Shown: positions 1-8,365 of the stretch, in pieces | How the letters are laid out: every line of letters starts with the position of its first letter | How positions within the stretch are numbered: position 1 is the stretch's first letter | Origin: Treponema sp. | GTDB lineage: Bacteria; Spirochaetota; Spirochaetia; Treponematales; Breznakiellaceae | Assembly (NCBI GenBank): GCA_031290325.1 | Contig: JAITNU010000055.1 | Span: 1-33,073 of the forward strand | DNA length: 33,073 bases | Direction: 5' to 3' | Notes under the pieces: model-generated | Database searches by the model: none | Told to the model about the DNA's origin: nothing | Seen by the model: only the letters and a program-made list of their open reading frames with translations | Made by a program: the position numbers and the translations under genes

Positions 1-23
1 ATCTTTAGCAAATTGCTAAAGAT
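1..23. promoter_or_regulatory. Perfect 11-bp palindrome, candidate operator
   Basis: ATCTTTAGCAA and TTGCTAAAGAT flank a single central A, giving a perfect palindrome. It contains two copies of the hexamer TTAGCA (5-10 direct, 14-19 inverted) that recurs closer to the regulator gene. The symmetry suits a dimeric HTH protein, so this is inferred to be an operator of the XRE protein at 90-431 or of a gene to the left of the window. Confidence 0.5.
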
Positions 24-44
24 AATATCATTATAAACTTAACA

Positions 45-85
45 ATATGCTAATTGTCAAGGACTTTTATTAGCAATTAGCATAT
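45..85. promoter_or_regulatory. 12-bp inverted repeat with three TTAGCA motifs, candidate operator/promoter
   Basis: ATATGCTAATTG (45-56) is the exact reverse complement of CAATTAGCATAT (74-85), with 17 bases between. TTAGCA occurs inverted at 48-53 and as a direct 7-bp-spaced pair at 70-75 and 77-82. The right arm ends 4 bases before the ATG of the downstream HTH gene, so binding here would block its expression. A TTGTCA at 54-59 could be a -35 element, but no convincing -10 is found at the right spacing. Confidence 0.5.
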
Positions 86-89
86 AAAT

Positions 90-431
90 ATGGATTTAAA
101 GCAAATTTTCGTGATCAATTTAAAAAAACTGAGGAAAATCGAGAGGATCTCGCAGATGAAACTGGCTGCAAAATGCGATACCGACGCGAGTTATATAGGA
201 CAAATCGAAATTGGCAGAAGATTTCCCTCTATAGAGTTGATTGAAAAAATGGCCCGTGCTCTGAAAGTTGAGCCGTATCGCTTCTTTATGGATGAATCGA
301 GTAATGATTGCGAGGAATTAGACGAAACCATCAATTTTCTGACCAAATTACCTAACTCAATCAGACTGGATATGATAAAACGCTTGAATACCGCGATATG
401 CGACTGCATTCACCAGACCCTAAGCCCGTAA
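90..431 (+). CDS. XRE-family HTH transcriptional regulator
   Basis: This 113-residue protein has a Cro/C1-type helix-turn-helix over about residues 8-62. The classic pattern is visible: a first helix with LKKLRK, the turn MKLAAKCDTDASYIGQIE, then GRRFPSIELIEKMARAL. The remaining 50 residues are acidic then amphipathic, with no recognised domain, and may dimerise. No Shine-Dalgarno is visible ahead of the ATG, so translation may be weak or leaderless. The gene is clearly AT-richer than gltB downstream and sits behind palindromic TTAGCA repeats, which suggests autoregulation. The family ranges from phage repressors to restriction control proteins; its target is unknown because the left neighbour lies outside the window. 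Confidence 0.8.
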   Translation: MDLKQIFVINLKKLRKIERISQMKLAAKCDTDASYIGQIEIGRRFPSIELIEKMARALKVEPYRFFMDESSNDCEELDETINFLTKLPNSIRLDMIKRLNTAICDCIHQTLSP

Positions 432-446
432 TGGGTATACGGCTTA

Positions 447-476
447 TTGCATAAAAAACCATTTTTATAGTATAGT
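447..476 (+). promoter_or_regulatory. Candidate sigma-70 promoter for gltB
   Basis: TTGCAT (447-452) and TATAGT (471-476) are separated by 18 bases in an AT-rich stretch just after the HTH gene. The predicted start near 483 gives a leader of about 80 nt to the gltB ATG at 564. Confidence 0.45.
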
Positions 477-563
477 AAAAGATAATAAACAATGTTTAAT
501 CATACCGATAAAGGTGTTGAAGGCCGCCAGGGGCCTTTTCAGCGCCGCTGTAAAGGAGCCGTC

Positions 564-3500
564 ATGGGTGAACACGAGGAGGGGGCAGACCAGTGTATCC
601 CGCAAGGGAGTGCCGGGGGTTTGTACCGAGAAGAAGCTGAACATGATTCCTGCGGCATAGGGTTTGTCGCGGATATTAAGGGCCGGGCGTCTCATACCAT
701 TCTGAAACGAGGACTGGAAGTTTTAGAACGGATGGAGCACCGGGGCGCGGAGAGCGCCGACAACAAAACCGGTGATGGTTCCGGGGTCCTCCTGCAGATC
801 CCCCATGGATATTATAAAAAATGTATCGCCGGTCTTCCCGAGGCGGGAACCTACGGTACAGGGTTGGTGTTTCTTCCTGGTTCCCCAGAGGCTGGGGAAC
901 GCCGCAGGGTAATCTGCGATCTGTTAGCGGAACTGGCCGAAGCCACCGGATTTTTGCCCCCGATATGGCGGGATGTGCCGGTCAACAGCGGTGTTATCGG
1001 GCCTATCGCCAGCAGTGTGGAACCGGCGGTAAAGCACGTCGTTTTGGTCCCCAAACAGGGGAAGCCGGATAGCGATGGGGAGACTGGGGTCTCTGATTTG
1101 GAAGTGCGGCTCTATATCTTGAGGAAACGGTTTGAGAAGGCCCTTGCCGGAAATGAGGACTTGAAAAAAGCAGGTGTCTATGTTCCCTCCCTTTCGTCCC
1201 GGATCATCGTGTATAAGGGTATGTTCATGCCCACGCAGCTCAAAGATTACTACCCGGAACTGCAGGATGAGGCGCTTACCACTGCGGTGGCCCTGGTCCA
1301 TTCCCGGTTTTCCACCAACACCTTCCCCAATTGGCCCCTGGCCCAGCCTTTCCGCCTGGTAGCCCATAACGGTGAAATCAACACAGTCCGGGGAAACCGT
1401 TTCTGGATGGCCGCACGGGAGGCGCTCTTCGCTCATCCCCGCTTTGGGGAGGCCCTCAAGGACATACTGCCGGTGATAGAGTCGAATAAGAGCGATTCTG
1501 CCAGTTTTGATAATGTGCTGGAACTCCTCGTCATGTCCGGCCGCAGTCTGCCCCACGCCCTGATGATGATGATTCCCGAATCCTGGAACGATAAGAACCC
1601 TATTTCCCAGGAACTCAAGGACTTTTACGAATACCACGCCTGTATCATGGAGCCCTGGGATGGACCGGCCTCCATAGTGTTCTGTGATGGCCGCTATGTG
1701 GGGGGTACCCTGGACCGTAACGGCCTGCGACCCTCCCGGTATACCATCACCAAGGACGACCTCATCGTGATGGCCTCTGAGACAGGGGTGCAGGATTTTA
1801 CGCCTGATGAGGTGGTGTACAAGGGGCGACTCCTGCCGGGGAAGCTGCTTTTGGTGGATCTGCTTAAGGGCCGTATCATCCCCGATGCTGAGGCTAAACG
1901 GGATGTGTATCAGCGGAAGCCCTACTCTCAGTGGACAAAACAGGTCATTACCCTGGAACAGGAACTTGAGGTCCATACACCGGAGGGCGCTGTGGTAGAA
2001 AAGTACGGCGAAGCTCCTTTGGGGGATCCCCAGTTCAAGACCGATGGGGCGGTGTTGTTCATGGAGCGGGCCTTTGGGTATACCCGTGAAGACCAGGACC
2101 GGCTGCTCATTCCTATGGTTGAGGCCGGCCAGGAACCCACCAGTTCTATGGGTACTGATACACCGCTGGCGGTCTTCTCCGACAAGAGCCAGCGGGTGTA
2201 CGCCTATTTCAAGCAGGTCTTCGCCCAGGTAACGAACCCGGCTATCGACTCCATCCGGGAGGATCTGGTTATGACGCTGACCAGCTTCGTCGGTCCCCAG
2301 GAGAATCTGCTTGAGGAAACCGAATCCCACTGCCGCAGGATCAAGGTATGCAATCCCATTTTGACCCCTGGAGATTTGGAAAAACTCAAGGCCCTGAAGC
2401 CGAAGGTGTTTCAGTCTAAGACCCTGGACGCTACCTTCTATGTGTCTCTTTTAAATGACCCCACGACAAGTCCCCACTCCTCATTAGAAATAGCTTTGGA
2501 TCACCTGGTTGCCGAGGCTATCAAAGCGATCAAAGAGGGCAGCGTTCTGCTGATCCTCTCCGACCGGGGGAGCCTGTCCCCGGAGGCGGGGCGCTGTGCG
2601 GTGCCGGCCCTTTTGGCGGTAGGCGCGGTCCATCACGGGCTCATCAAGGCGGGGCTGCGGATGAAGGCATCGATCATTATTGAGTCGGCAGAGCCGAGGG
2701 AGATCATGCACTTTGCCCTGCTCTTTGGGTACGGTGCGGACCTGGTGGTACCTTACGGCGCGCTGGTGTCTCTCGCGGCTATTTGCCGGAGCTTTGACGG
2801 CAAGCGGATAGGGGACTTTGCCCATGTGAAGAAGCAGTACCTCAAAGGACTGCAAAAGGCAATGCTGAAGGTGATGTCCAAGATGGGAACCAGTACGTTG
2901 CGGTCATACCGGGGCGCCGAGGTGTTTGAGGCCCTGGGGCTGCATGCTTCGGTGATAGAAAAATGTTTCCGGGGTACCCTGAGCCGTATCGGCGGCGCGG
3001 GATTCCCGGAACTGGAAGCAGAGGCGGTGGCCCATTACCGGGCTGCCCGGGAGTCCAGGATCGGCAGTGAGCTGGAGGTATCAGACTACCTTATGGAAGG
3101 GGTGGGTCAGTACCGGTGGCGCAAATATGGGGAACAGCACGCATGGAACCCTGACACTATTCACCTCTTGCAGTGGGCCACCAGGACCGGTGATTTCAGC
3201 AAGTTTCAGCAATTCTCCGCTGCGGTGAATGCCCTTAATCAGCGGCCTCATGTGATACGGGGCCTCCTGGACTTTGTCTCTCCAGGCACAGTGGGACCGG
3301 CGATTCCCCTTGAGGAAGTGGAGGACGTGGAAGCTATTATGAAGCGGTTCACCACCGGGGCCATGTCCTTTGGTTCTATTTCCCGGGAGGCCCACGAGAC
3401 CATTGCCGCGACAATGAACTCTATCAAGGGCAGGTCCAACTCCGGAGAAGGGGGAGAGAACCCGGAACGCTTCGCGGTCCGTCCTGACGGGACCTGGACC

Positions 3501-5282
3501 AGGAGCGCCATTAAACAGGTTGCCTCCGGTCGTTTCGGTGTTACCAGCGAATATCTGGCCAATGCAGTGGAACTCCAGATCAAGATCGCCCAGGGTGCCA
3601 AGCCCGGCGAAGGGGGGCAGCTTCCAGGACATAAGGTGGATGTCAACATAGCCCGGACGCGGTATTCAACCCCCGGTGTTACCCTCATCAGTCCGCCTCC
3701 CCACCATGATATCTATTCTATAGAAGATTTAGCGGAACTCATCTTTGATCTTAAAAACGCCAATCCCACGGCCCGGATCAGCGTTAAGCTCGTGGCCGAA
3801 ACCGGGGTGGGTACCATTGCCGCCGGGGTTGCCAAGGCCCATGCTGACAATATCCTCATTTCCGGGTACGACGGCGGAACCGGGGCCAGCCCCCAAAGCA
3901 GCATACGTCACGCGGGAATCCCCTGGGAATTGGGGCTTGCCGAGACTCACCAGGTCCTGGTGCGGAACGGACTACGGAGCCGGGTGCGACTCCAGACCGA
4001 TGGCCAGCTCAAGACCGGCAGGGACATTGTGATCGCCGGGATGCTTGGTGCCGAGGAATTCGGTTTTGGTACCTCAACCCTCATCGTCTTAGGCTGTGTG
4101 ATGATGCGTAAGTGCCATGAGAACACCTGTCCCATGGGTATCGCCACGCAGGACCCGGAACTGCGGCGGCGTTTTAGCGGTAAGCGCGAATACCTCATCA
4201 ACTTTTTCCGGTTCCTCGCTGAGGAGGTGCGGGAAATTATGGCCTCCCTGGGGTTCAGGCACTTTGACGAGCTTATCGGCAGGGCGGACCTCTTAGTCCA
4301 GCGGAAGAGCGAAAAGCCCAAATCCGCCGGGGTGGATCTTTCCGCGCTTTTGTACAAGGCTGAAGGACCTCAGGACATACCAGACGGCACAGAAACCCAT
4401 TGCGTCCATGATCAGATTCACCGGATCAGCCAGGTCCTTGACCGCAAGCTCATTGAGCAATGCCTTGCGGCCCTGGACCGGAAAATACCGACGGTTCTGC
4501 GGCTCCCCATCAAAAATACCGATCGGGCGGTAGGGGCTATGCTGTCTTACGAGGTGTCCAGGCGTTTCGGCGGGCAGGGACTCCCGGAAAACTTCGTTAC
4601 CGTGGACTTTCATGGTTCTGCAGGACAGAGCTTCGGCGCGTTCCTCGCCAAGGGCATTACCTTCAGGCTGGCAGGGGATAGCAACGACTACCTGGGGAAG
4701 GGGCTTTCCGGTGGCCGGATCGTGGTGGCCCCTCCTGAAGGCTCATCCTTTAAGACCAACGAAAACATCATCCTGGGGAATACGGTGCTCTACGGCGCCA
4801 CAGCAGGAGAATTGTACGTTGCCGGTGTTGCAGGGGAGCGCTTCTGTGTGCGTAACTCCGGAGCCATTGCGGTGGTGGAAGGCACCGGGGACCACTGCGC
4901 CGAATACATGACCGGCGGCAGGATCATTGTCCTGGGGACCGTGGGGCGGAACTTCGCCGCAGGCATGTCCGGGGGCATCGCGTATGTGCTGGATACGAGC
5001 GGCAATTTCGAGTTCTTCCTCAACAAGGGCATGGTGGAACTTTCGGGGCTTGATACCGAAGATGACGAGCGCTTTGTCAAAGAACAGATCGGGAAACACA
5101 TATACTGGACCGGCTCGATCTATGCCAGAACCATTCTGGATGCCTGGGGAACCTACCGGCTCCGGTTTGTCAAGGTGCTGCCGGTGGAATACAAACGGGC
5201 GCTGCAGCAGATGAAACTGGCGGAACTGGACCGGAAGCTCTATGAGATCCGGGAAAAAGAAGAGATTACGGAGCGAGCATAA
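564..5282 (+). CDS. gltB: Glutamate synthase (NADPH) large subunit
   Basis: This 1572-residue protein is the large subunit of glutamate synthase, which transfers the amide nitrogen of glutamine to 2-oxoglutarate. The N-terminal class II amidotransferase starts at Cys30 (HDSCGIGF), so a 29-residue propeptide is expected to be removed. The FMN-binding synthase domain includes TTGAMSFGSISREAHE and the 3Fe-4S ligands C-x5-C-x4-C (CVMMRKCHENTCPMG). The C-terminal beta-helix GltB domain has the usual glycine-rich repeats. The start at 564 is chosen because AAGGAG lies 5 nt upstream; an upstream in-frame ATG at 492 would add 24 residues but has no ribosome site. The stop overlaps the gltD start by one base (TAATG), so the subunits are translationally coupled. 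Confidence 0.97.
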   Translation: MGEHEEGADQCIPQGSAGGLYREEAEHDSCGIGFVADIKGRASHTILKRGLEVLERMEHRGAESADNKTGDGSGVLLQIPHGYYKKCIAGLPEAGTYGTGLVFLPGSPEAGERRRVICDLLAELAEATGFLPPIWRDVPVNSGVIGPIASSVEPAVKHVVLVPKQGKPDSDGETGVSDLEVRLYILRKRFEKALAGNEDLKKAGVYVPSLSSRIIVYKGMFMPTQLKDYYPELQDEALTTAVALVHSRFSTNTFPNWPLAQPFRLVAHNGEINTVRGNRFWMAAREALFAHPRFGEALKDILPVIESNKSDSASFDNVLELLVMSGRSLPHALMMMIPESWNDKNPISQELKDFYEYHACIMEPWDGPASIVFCDGRYVGGTLDRNGLRPSRYTITKDDLIVMASETGVQDFTPDEVVYKGRLLPGKLLLVDLLKGRIIPDAEAKRDVYQRKPYSQWTKQVITLEQELEVHTPEGAVVEKYGEAPLGDPQFKTDGAVLFMERAFGYTREDQDRLLIPMVEAGQEPTSSMGTDTPLAVFSDKSQRVYAYFKQVFAQVTNPAIDSIREDLVMTLTSFVGPQENLLEETESHCRRIKVCNPILTPGDLEKLKALKPKVFQSKTLDATFYVSLLNDPTTSPHSSLEIALDHLVAEAIKAIKEGSVLLILSDRGSLSPEAGRCAVPALLAVGAVHHGLIKAGLRMKASIIIESAEPREIMHFALLFGYGADLVVPYGALVSLAAICRSFDGKRIGDFAHVKKQYLKGLQKAMLKVMSKMGTSTLRSYRGAEVFEALGLHASVIEKCFRGTLSRIGGAGFPELEAEAVAHYRAARESRIGSELEVSDYLMEGVGQYRWRKYGEQHAWNPDTIHLLQWATRTGDFSKFQQFSAAVNALNQRPHVIRGLLDFVSPGTVGPAIPLEEVEDVEAIMKRFTTGAMSFGSISREAHETIAATMNSIKGRSNSGEGGENPERFAVRPDGTWTRSAIKQVASGRFGVTSEYLANAVELQIKIAQGAKPGEGGQLPGHKVDVNIARTRYSTPGVTLISPPPHHDIYSIEDLAELIFDLKNANPTARISVKLVAETGVGTIAAGVAKAHADNILISGYDGGTGASPQSSIRHAGIPWELGLAETHQVLVRNGLRSRVRLQTDGQLKTGRDIVIAGMLGAEEFGFGTSTLIVLGCVMMRKCHENTCPMGIATQDPELRRRFSGKREYLINFFRFLAEEVREIMASLGFRHFDELIGRADLLVQRKSEKPKSAGVDLSALLYKAEGPQDIPDGTETHCVHDQIHRISQVLDRKLIEQCLAALDRKIPTVLRLPIKNTDRAVGAMLSYEVSRRFGGQGLPENFVTVDFHGSAGQSFGAFLAKGITFRLAGDSNDYLGKGLSGGRIVVAPPEGSSFKTNENIILGNTVLYGATAGELYVAGVAGERFCVRNSGAIAVVEGTGDHCAEYMTGGRIIVLGTVGRNFAAGMSGGIAYVLDTSGNFEFFLNKGMVELSGLDTEDDERFVKEQIGKHIYWTGSIYARTILDAWGTYRLRFVKVLPVEYKRALQQMKLAELDRKLYEIREKEEITERA

Positions 5283-6739
5283 TGGGTGATCCAAAGGGAT
5301 TTTTAAAGATACGGCGTAAACTATCCGGCTACCGGCCGGTGGAAGAACGGATCAACGATTATAGTGAGGTGGAGGTCCGGCTTACCGAGGAGGAACGGCG
5401 TTTACAGGCTGCCCGCTGTATGGACTGCGGGGTGCCCTTCTGCCATTGGGCCTGTCCGCTTTCAAATGTGATGCCCGAATGGCAGGACCGGGTGTACCGA
5501 AACGACTGGCAAGGCGCCTGGGCGCTGCTGCAAGAAACCAACCCCTTCCCGGAATTTACCGGCAGGGTATGTCCTGCGCTCTGTGAGGCATCCTGCGTGC
5601 TTGGGGCCAACGACGAACCGGTAACCATCAGGCAGAATGAGCTTGCGATCATAGAAAAGGCATTTGAGCTGGGGCTGATCGTGCCCCGGCCTCCCCGGTC
5701 CCGGAATGGGAAGAAGGTCGCTATTGTGGGGGCCGGCCCTGCGGGTCTTTCCGCAGCCTATTACCTTAACCGGGCGGGCTTTTCGGTTACGGTTTATGAA
5801 GGTGCCCACAAGGTAGGGGGCTATCTTCGTTACGGTATCCCGGATTTCAAGCTGGATAAGAGTTTTATCGATAGGCGTATTACCCTTATGGAAGCCGAAG
5901 GGGTTGAATTCAAAACCGATGTACGGATTGGTTCTGCCCGTTACGGTTTCGGCGTAGCCGGGGCTGAGGGTTCCCAGGACGCAGGTGCGGAAATCATGGA
6001 GGCTAAGACCCTTGAAGCATCCTTTGATCTGGTGCTCCTCACTATCGGCGCACGGGAACCCAGAGACATCACGGCACCCGGCAGGGAGAACGCCGGCATT
6101 GTGCAGGCCCTGGACTTCCTGTCCCTCCAGAACCGCATCCTCGCCGGGGAATCCAGCGGTGGCATGGAGCCTATCGCCGCCTTTGGTAAACGGGTGGTGG
6201 TCATCGGCGGCGGCGATACTGGTTCCGACTGTGTGGGTACTGCCAACCGTCAGGGTGCGCTTCGGGTCACCCAGATTGAGGTGCTGCCCAGGCCCCCGGA
6301 ACACCGGCCGCCAGAGGAACCCTGGCCCCTGTGGCCCAAGGTGCTTAAAACCTCCAGTTCCCACCTTGAGGGAGGGGAACGGCTCTGGTCGGTGAACACC
6401 AGGGCTTTTATCGGACGCAACGGCACGGTTGAGGCCATCCATGCCTGCCGGGTGGAATGGAATGGACGGAACATGACCGAGGTTCCCGGTTCGGATTTTG
6501 AGATCGGCGCGGACCTGGTGCTCCTGGCCATGGGCTTTACCCACGTGGTGCAGGGAGGGATCGTTGCCGATTTCGGTTTAGCAGTGGACGAGCGGGGCAA
6601 CATCCGTACCCGGGGCAGCTTCCATACCTCTAACCCTAAAGTCTGGGCTGCCGGTGATTCCCGCGGGGGCGCAAGTCTGGTAGTGCACGCCATTGCCGAT
6701 GGACGGGCAGCGGCAGAAGCGATAATCAGAACCCTGTAG
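5282..6739 (+). CDS. gltD: Glutamate synthase small subunit
   Basis: This 485-residue protein is the electron-input subunit that passes electrons from NAD(P)H through FAD and 4Fe-4S clusters to GltB. N-terminal cysteines for the two clusters are present (CMDCGVPFCHWAC at about residues 46-58, then CPALCEASC). The FAD dinucleotide fold follows (AIVGAGPAGLSAA), then the NAD(P)H fold (VVVIGGGDTGSDC). The C-terminal ATG-like motif (VWAAGDSRGGASLVV) binds FAD. Its length is normal for the family. It overlaps gltB by one base and is followed after 7 nt by the transporter gene, so the three genes likely form one operon. The coenzyme preference cannot be told by eye. Confidence 0.96.
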   Translation: MGDPKGFLKIRRKLSGYRPVEERINDYSEVEVRLTEEERRLQAARCMDCGVPFCHWACPLSNVMPEWQDRVYRNDWQGAWALLQETNPFPEFTGRVCPALCEASCVLGANDEPVTIRQNELAIIEKAFELGLIVPRPPRSRNGKKVAIVGAGPAGLSAAYYLNRAGFSVTVYEGAHKVGGYLRYGIPDFKLDKSFIDRRITLMEAEGVEFKTDVRIGSARYGFGVAGAEGSQDAGAEIMEAKTLEASFDLVLLTIGAREPRDITAPGRENAGIVQALDFLSLQNRILAGESSGGMEPIAAFGKRVVVIGGGDTGSDCVGTANRQGALRVTQIEVLPRPPEHRPPEEPWPLWPKVLKTSSSHLEGGERLWSVNTRAFIGRNGTVEAIHACRVEWNGRNMTEVPGSDFEIGADLVLLAMGFTHVVQGGIVADFGLAVDERGNIRTRGSFHTSNPKVWAAGDSRGGASLVVHAIADGRAAAEAIIRTL

Positions 6740-6746
6740 GTGCTGT

Positions 6747-7529
6747 ATGCAGTTTGAACTCTCAGGCTCAATGTTTCTGATAGTGTGTCCCCTGGTTTTC
6801 CTGGCAGGGTTGGTCGATGCCGTGGCCGGAGGCGGGGGACTTATCGCGCTTCCGGCCTACCTCTTGGCCGGAGTGCCGATGCATTTTGCCCTGGGAACCA
6901 ACAAACTCTCCTCGATAGCGGGAACTTTGGTTGCGTCTTATCGTTATTATAAAAACCGGTTCGTGGATCTGGTGCTCTGCATCCCTTCAATCGGCGCGGC
7001 CCTTGCAGGTTCCACACTGGGCACGTTCCTCACCCTGGTTATGGATGAGGGGAATTTGCAAAGACTCCTGCTGCTTGTCCTGCCCATAACGGCGTTCTAT
7101 GTGTTCAAGAAGAAGAACTTTGAGGTTACGGGCAAGCACCTTTCCCGGCGTAAAGCCCTCGTGTATTCAATACTCATATCCCTTTGTATCGGCTGGTATG
7201 ATGGGTTTTTCGGGCCTGGGGCCGGCACCTTCTACATCCTCCTGTACTCAGGGCTTGTGAAGATGGAGCTGCGCACCGCTTCCGGTAACGCGAAACTGGT
7301 GAATCTGGCCTCTAATCTAGCCGCGCTGGTCGTATTCCTCTATAACGGGCGGGTCCTCTTACCCCTGGGGATCTGTGCCGGGGTTTTCAGTATCGCAGGC
7401 AGCTACATCGGGTCCGGGCTTGCGATACACCGGGGCGCAAAGATGATTCGTTATTTTATTCTGGCGGTGTTGACCCTGCTCTTTATCAAAATAGCCTACG
7501 ACAGCTTCCAGAACTGGGGCGCTTGGTAA
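6747..7529 (+). CDS. TSUP-family (TauE/SafE) membrane transporter
   Basis: This 260-residue hydrophobic protein has about eight predicted membrane segments. It carries the paired signature of the TSUP (sulfite exporter TauE/SafE) family: LAGLVDAVAGGGGLIALPA near the N-terminus, followed by ALGTNKL, and the half-repeat GWYDGFFGPGAGTF in the middle. Family members move small anions such as sulfite, sulfoacetate or other organic acids, usually with protons. It starts 7 nt after gltD, so it is probably co-transcribed with gltBD. That position hints at a link to nitrogen or 2-oxoglutarate metabolism, but the substrate is unknown. No clear terminator follows. Confidence 0.88.
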   Translation: MQFELSGSMFLIVCPLVFLAGLVDAVAGGGGLIALPAYLLAGVPMHFALGTNKLSSIAGTLVASYRYYKNRFVDLVLCIPSIGAALAGSTLGTFLTLVMDEGNLQRLLLLVLPITAFYVFKKKNFEVTGKHLSRRKALVYSILISLCIGWYDGFFGPGAGTFYILLYSGLVKMELRTASGNAKLVNLASNLAALVVFLYNGRVLLPLGICAGVFSIAGSYIGSGLAIHRGAKMIRYFILAVLTLLFIKIAYDSFQNWGAW

Positions 7530-7606
7530 GTTGTTTCCCTCCAGGGGCGCTTGTCTTTACCGCTAAAAAATTTTGCAAAAAAAAAGCAATAATGCGGAAA
7601 ATGGTA

Positions 7607-7635
7607 TTGCAAAAAAAATGCGATAGTTGTATCTT
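7607..7635 (+). promoter_or_regulatory. Candidate sigma-70 promoter for the HigA-like gene
   Basis: TTGCAA (7607-7612) and TATCTT (7630-7635) have a 17-base spacer. The predicted start near 7642 gives a leader of about 90 nt that includes the tandem repeat at 7650-7677. Confidence 0.4.
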
Positions 7636-7649
7636 ATTTTTATATTGTA

Positions 7650-7677
7650 ATTCCTTCAATGATATTCCTTCAATGAT
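7650..7677. repeat. Perfect 14-bp tandem repeat (ATTCCTTCAATGAT x2), possible operator
   Basis: Two identical adjacent copies lie at 7650-7663 and 7664-7677, between the candidate promoter and the start of the HigA-like gene. Antitoxins of this family normally repress their own promoter, so the pair may be a binding site; slippage duplication without function is the alternative. Confidence 0.5.
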
Positions 7678-7733
7678 GTTTATCAGTGTTGAGAAAATCA
7701 TGAAGAGAGTGCAACTAACAAGGAGTTCTATTC

Positions 7734-8312
7734 ATGAAGAAACAGAAACCGCCTTTGCCGGGAAACGTCTTGAAAGAGACCTATCTTGATGCATACCAAA
7801 TCGGCATCACTCAGTTCTCGGAGGATGTTGGGTTGAGTGCGTCCGCCGTCAGGCAGATCATCAACAACAAGACAAAGATCACCCTTAATGTTGCGGCACG
7901 GTTAGCAAAGTATTTCAATACCCCCAGAGAGTATTGGATTAACCTGCAGAACGACTATGACTTGGCGGAACTGCAAAAGGATGAAGAGTTAATGGCGATC
8001 ATTAAGCAGATTCCTAAGGCCAAAAAGCCGTCTCCCTCAAAAAAGGGCGCCGTAGCCACGACACGGACCTCGAAACAGGCCGATAAGAAGGGCGCTGTCG
8101 CGGAAGTTTCCCCGCGCAGGGGAAGGGTAAAAAAAGAAGCTGCCGATGTAGCCCCCCGGAAACCTCGGGCAAAAAAAGCCAAGACACCGGTCATAGACGA
8201 GCTGGAAAATCGGGAATTGGCTGGAAACACCGACACCTTTGATCAAGGATCGGCTGGTCAAGACCAGAATTGGCACCAGGGAGATGACCAGAACCCGGAT
8301 TCCTCAAACTGA
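7734..8312 (+). CDS. HigA-like HTH protein with basic low-complexity tail
   Basis: This 192-residue protein has an N-terminal region typical of HigA/VapI antitoxins. It opens with PLPGNVLKETYLDAY, then an XRE-type helix-turn-helix at about residues 22-65 (GITQFSEDVGLSASAVRQII, then ITLNVAARLAKYFNTPREYW). Residues 94-150 form a Lys/Ala/Pro/Arg-rich tail with a repeated KKGAVA and stretches such as SPRRGRVKK and APRKPRAKK. The last 40 residues are acidic and polar. Ordinary HigA proteins are about 90-110 residues, so the tail is an extension. AAGGAG at 7720-7725 supports the start. No HigB-type toxin gene lies on either side. It may be a solitary regulator or DNA-binding protein; the function is uncertain. 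Confidence 0.8.
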   Translation: MKKQKPPLPGNVLKETYLDAYQIGITQFSEDVGLSASAVRQIINNKTKITLNVAARLAKYFNTPREYWINLQNDYDLAELQKDEELMAIIKQIPKAKKPSPSKKGAVATTRTSKQADKKGAVAEVSPRRGRVKKEAADVAPRKPRAKKAKTPVIDELENRELAGNTDTFDQGSAGQDQNWHQGDDQNPDSSN

Positions 8313-8332
8313 GAAGTCCCTGCTGCTTGATA

Positions 8333-8354
8333 ACGGCCACGATACCGTGGCCGT
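8333..8354. terminator. 9-bp inverted repeat between convergent genes, possible bidirectional terminator
   Basis: ACGGCCACG and CGTGGCCGT flank the loop ATAC. It lies in the 53-bp gap between the end of the HigA-like gene and the end of the flagellar locus. It has no following T-run in either direction, so it is not a standard intrinsic terminator; it may pause polymerase or protect the 3' ends. Confidence 0.4.
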
Positions 8355-8365
8355 ATCGCTGGCCC

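Noticed and set aside
492..563. Earlier in-frame ATG for gltB
   Set aside because: No ribosome site, only about 9 nt from the predicted transcription start, and it lengthens the propeptide without need; the ATG at 564 has AAGGAG.
924..2330. Long minus-strand open frame (468 codons) inside gltB
   Set aside because: It lies wholly antisense to clear amidotransferase coding sequence, has no domain pattern and is explained by the codon bias of gltB.
5462..6544. Minus-strand open frame of 360 codons inside gltD
   Set aside because: Antisense shadow of a well-conserved gene; no recognisable motif and no ribosome site.
7516..7553. 10-bp direct repeat GGGGCGCTTG at 7516 and 7544
   Set aside because: Short, partly coding, and not linked to any mobile element boundary; likely chance.
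7523..7789. Plus-strand frame of 88 codons ahead of the HigA-like gene, considered as a HigB toxin
   Set aside because: It runs through the promoter, the tandem repeat and the ribosome site of the HigA-like gene, overlaps it by 56 bases and shows no RelE/HigB pattern.
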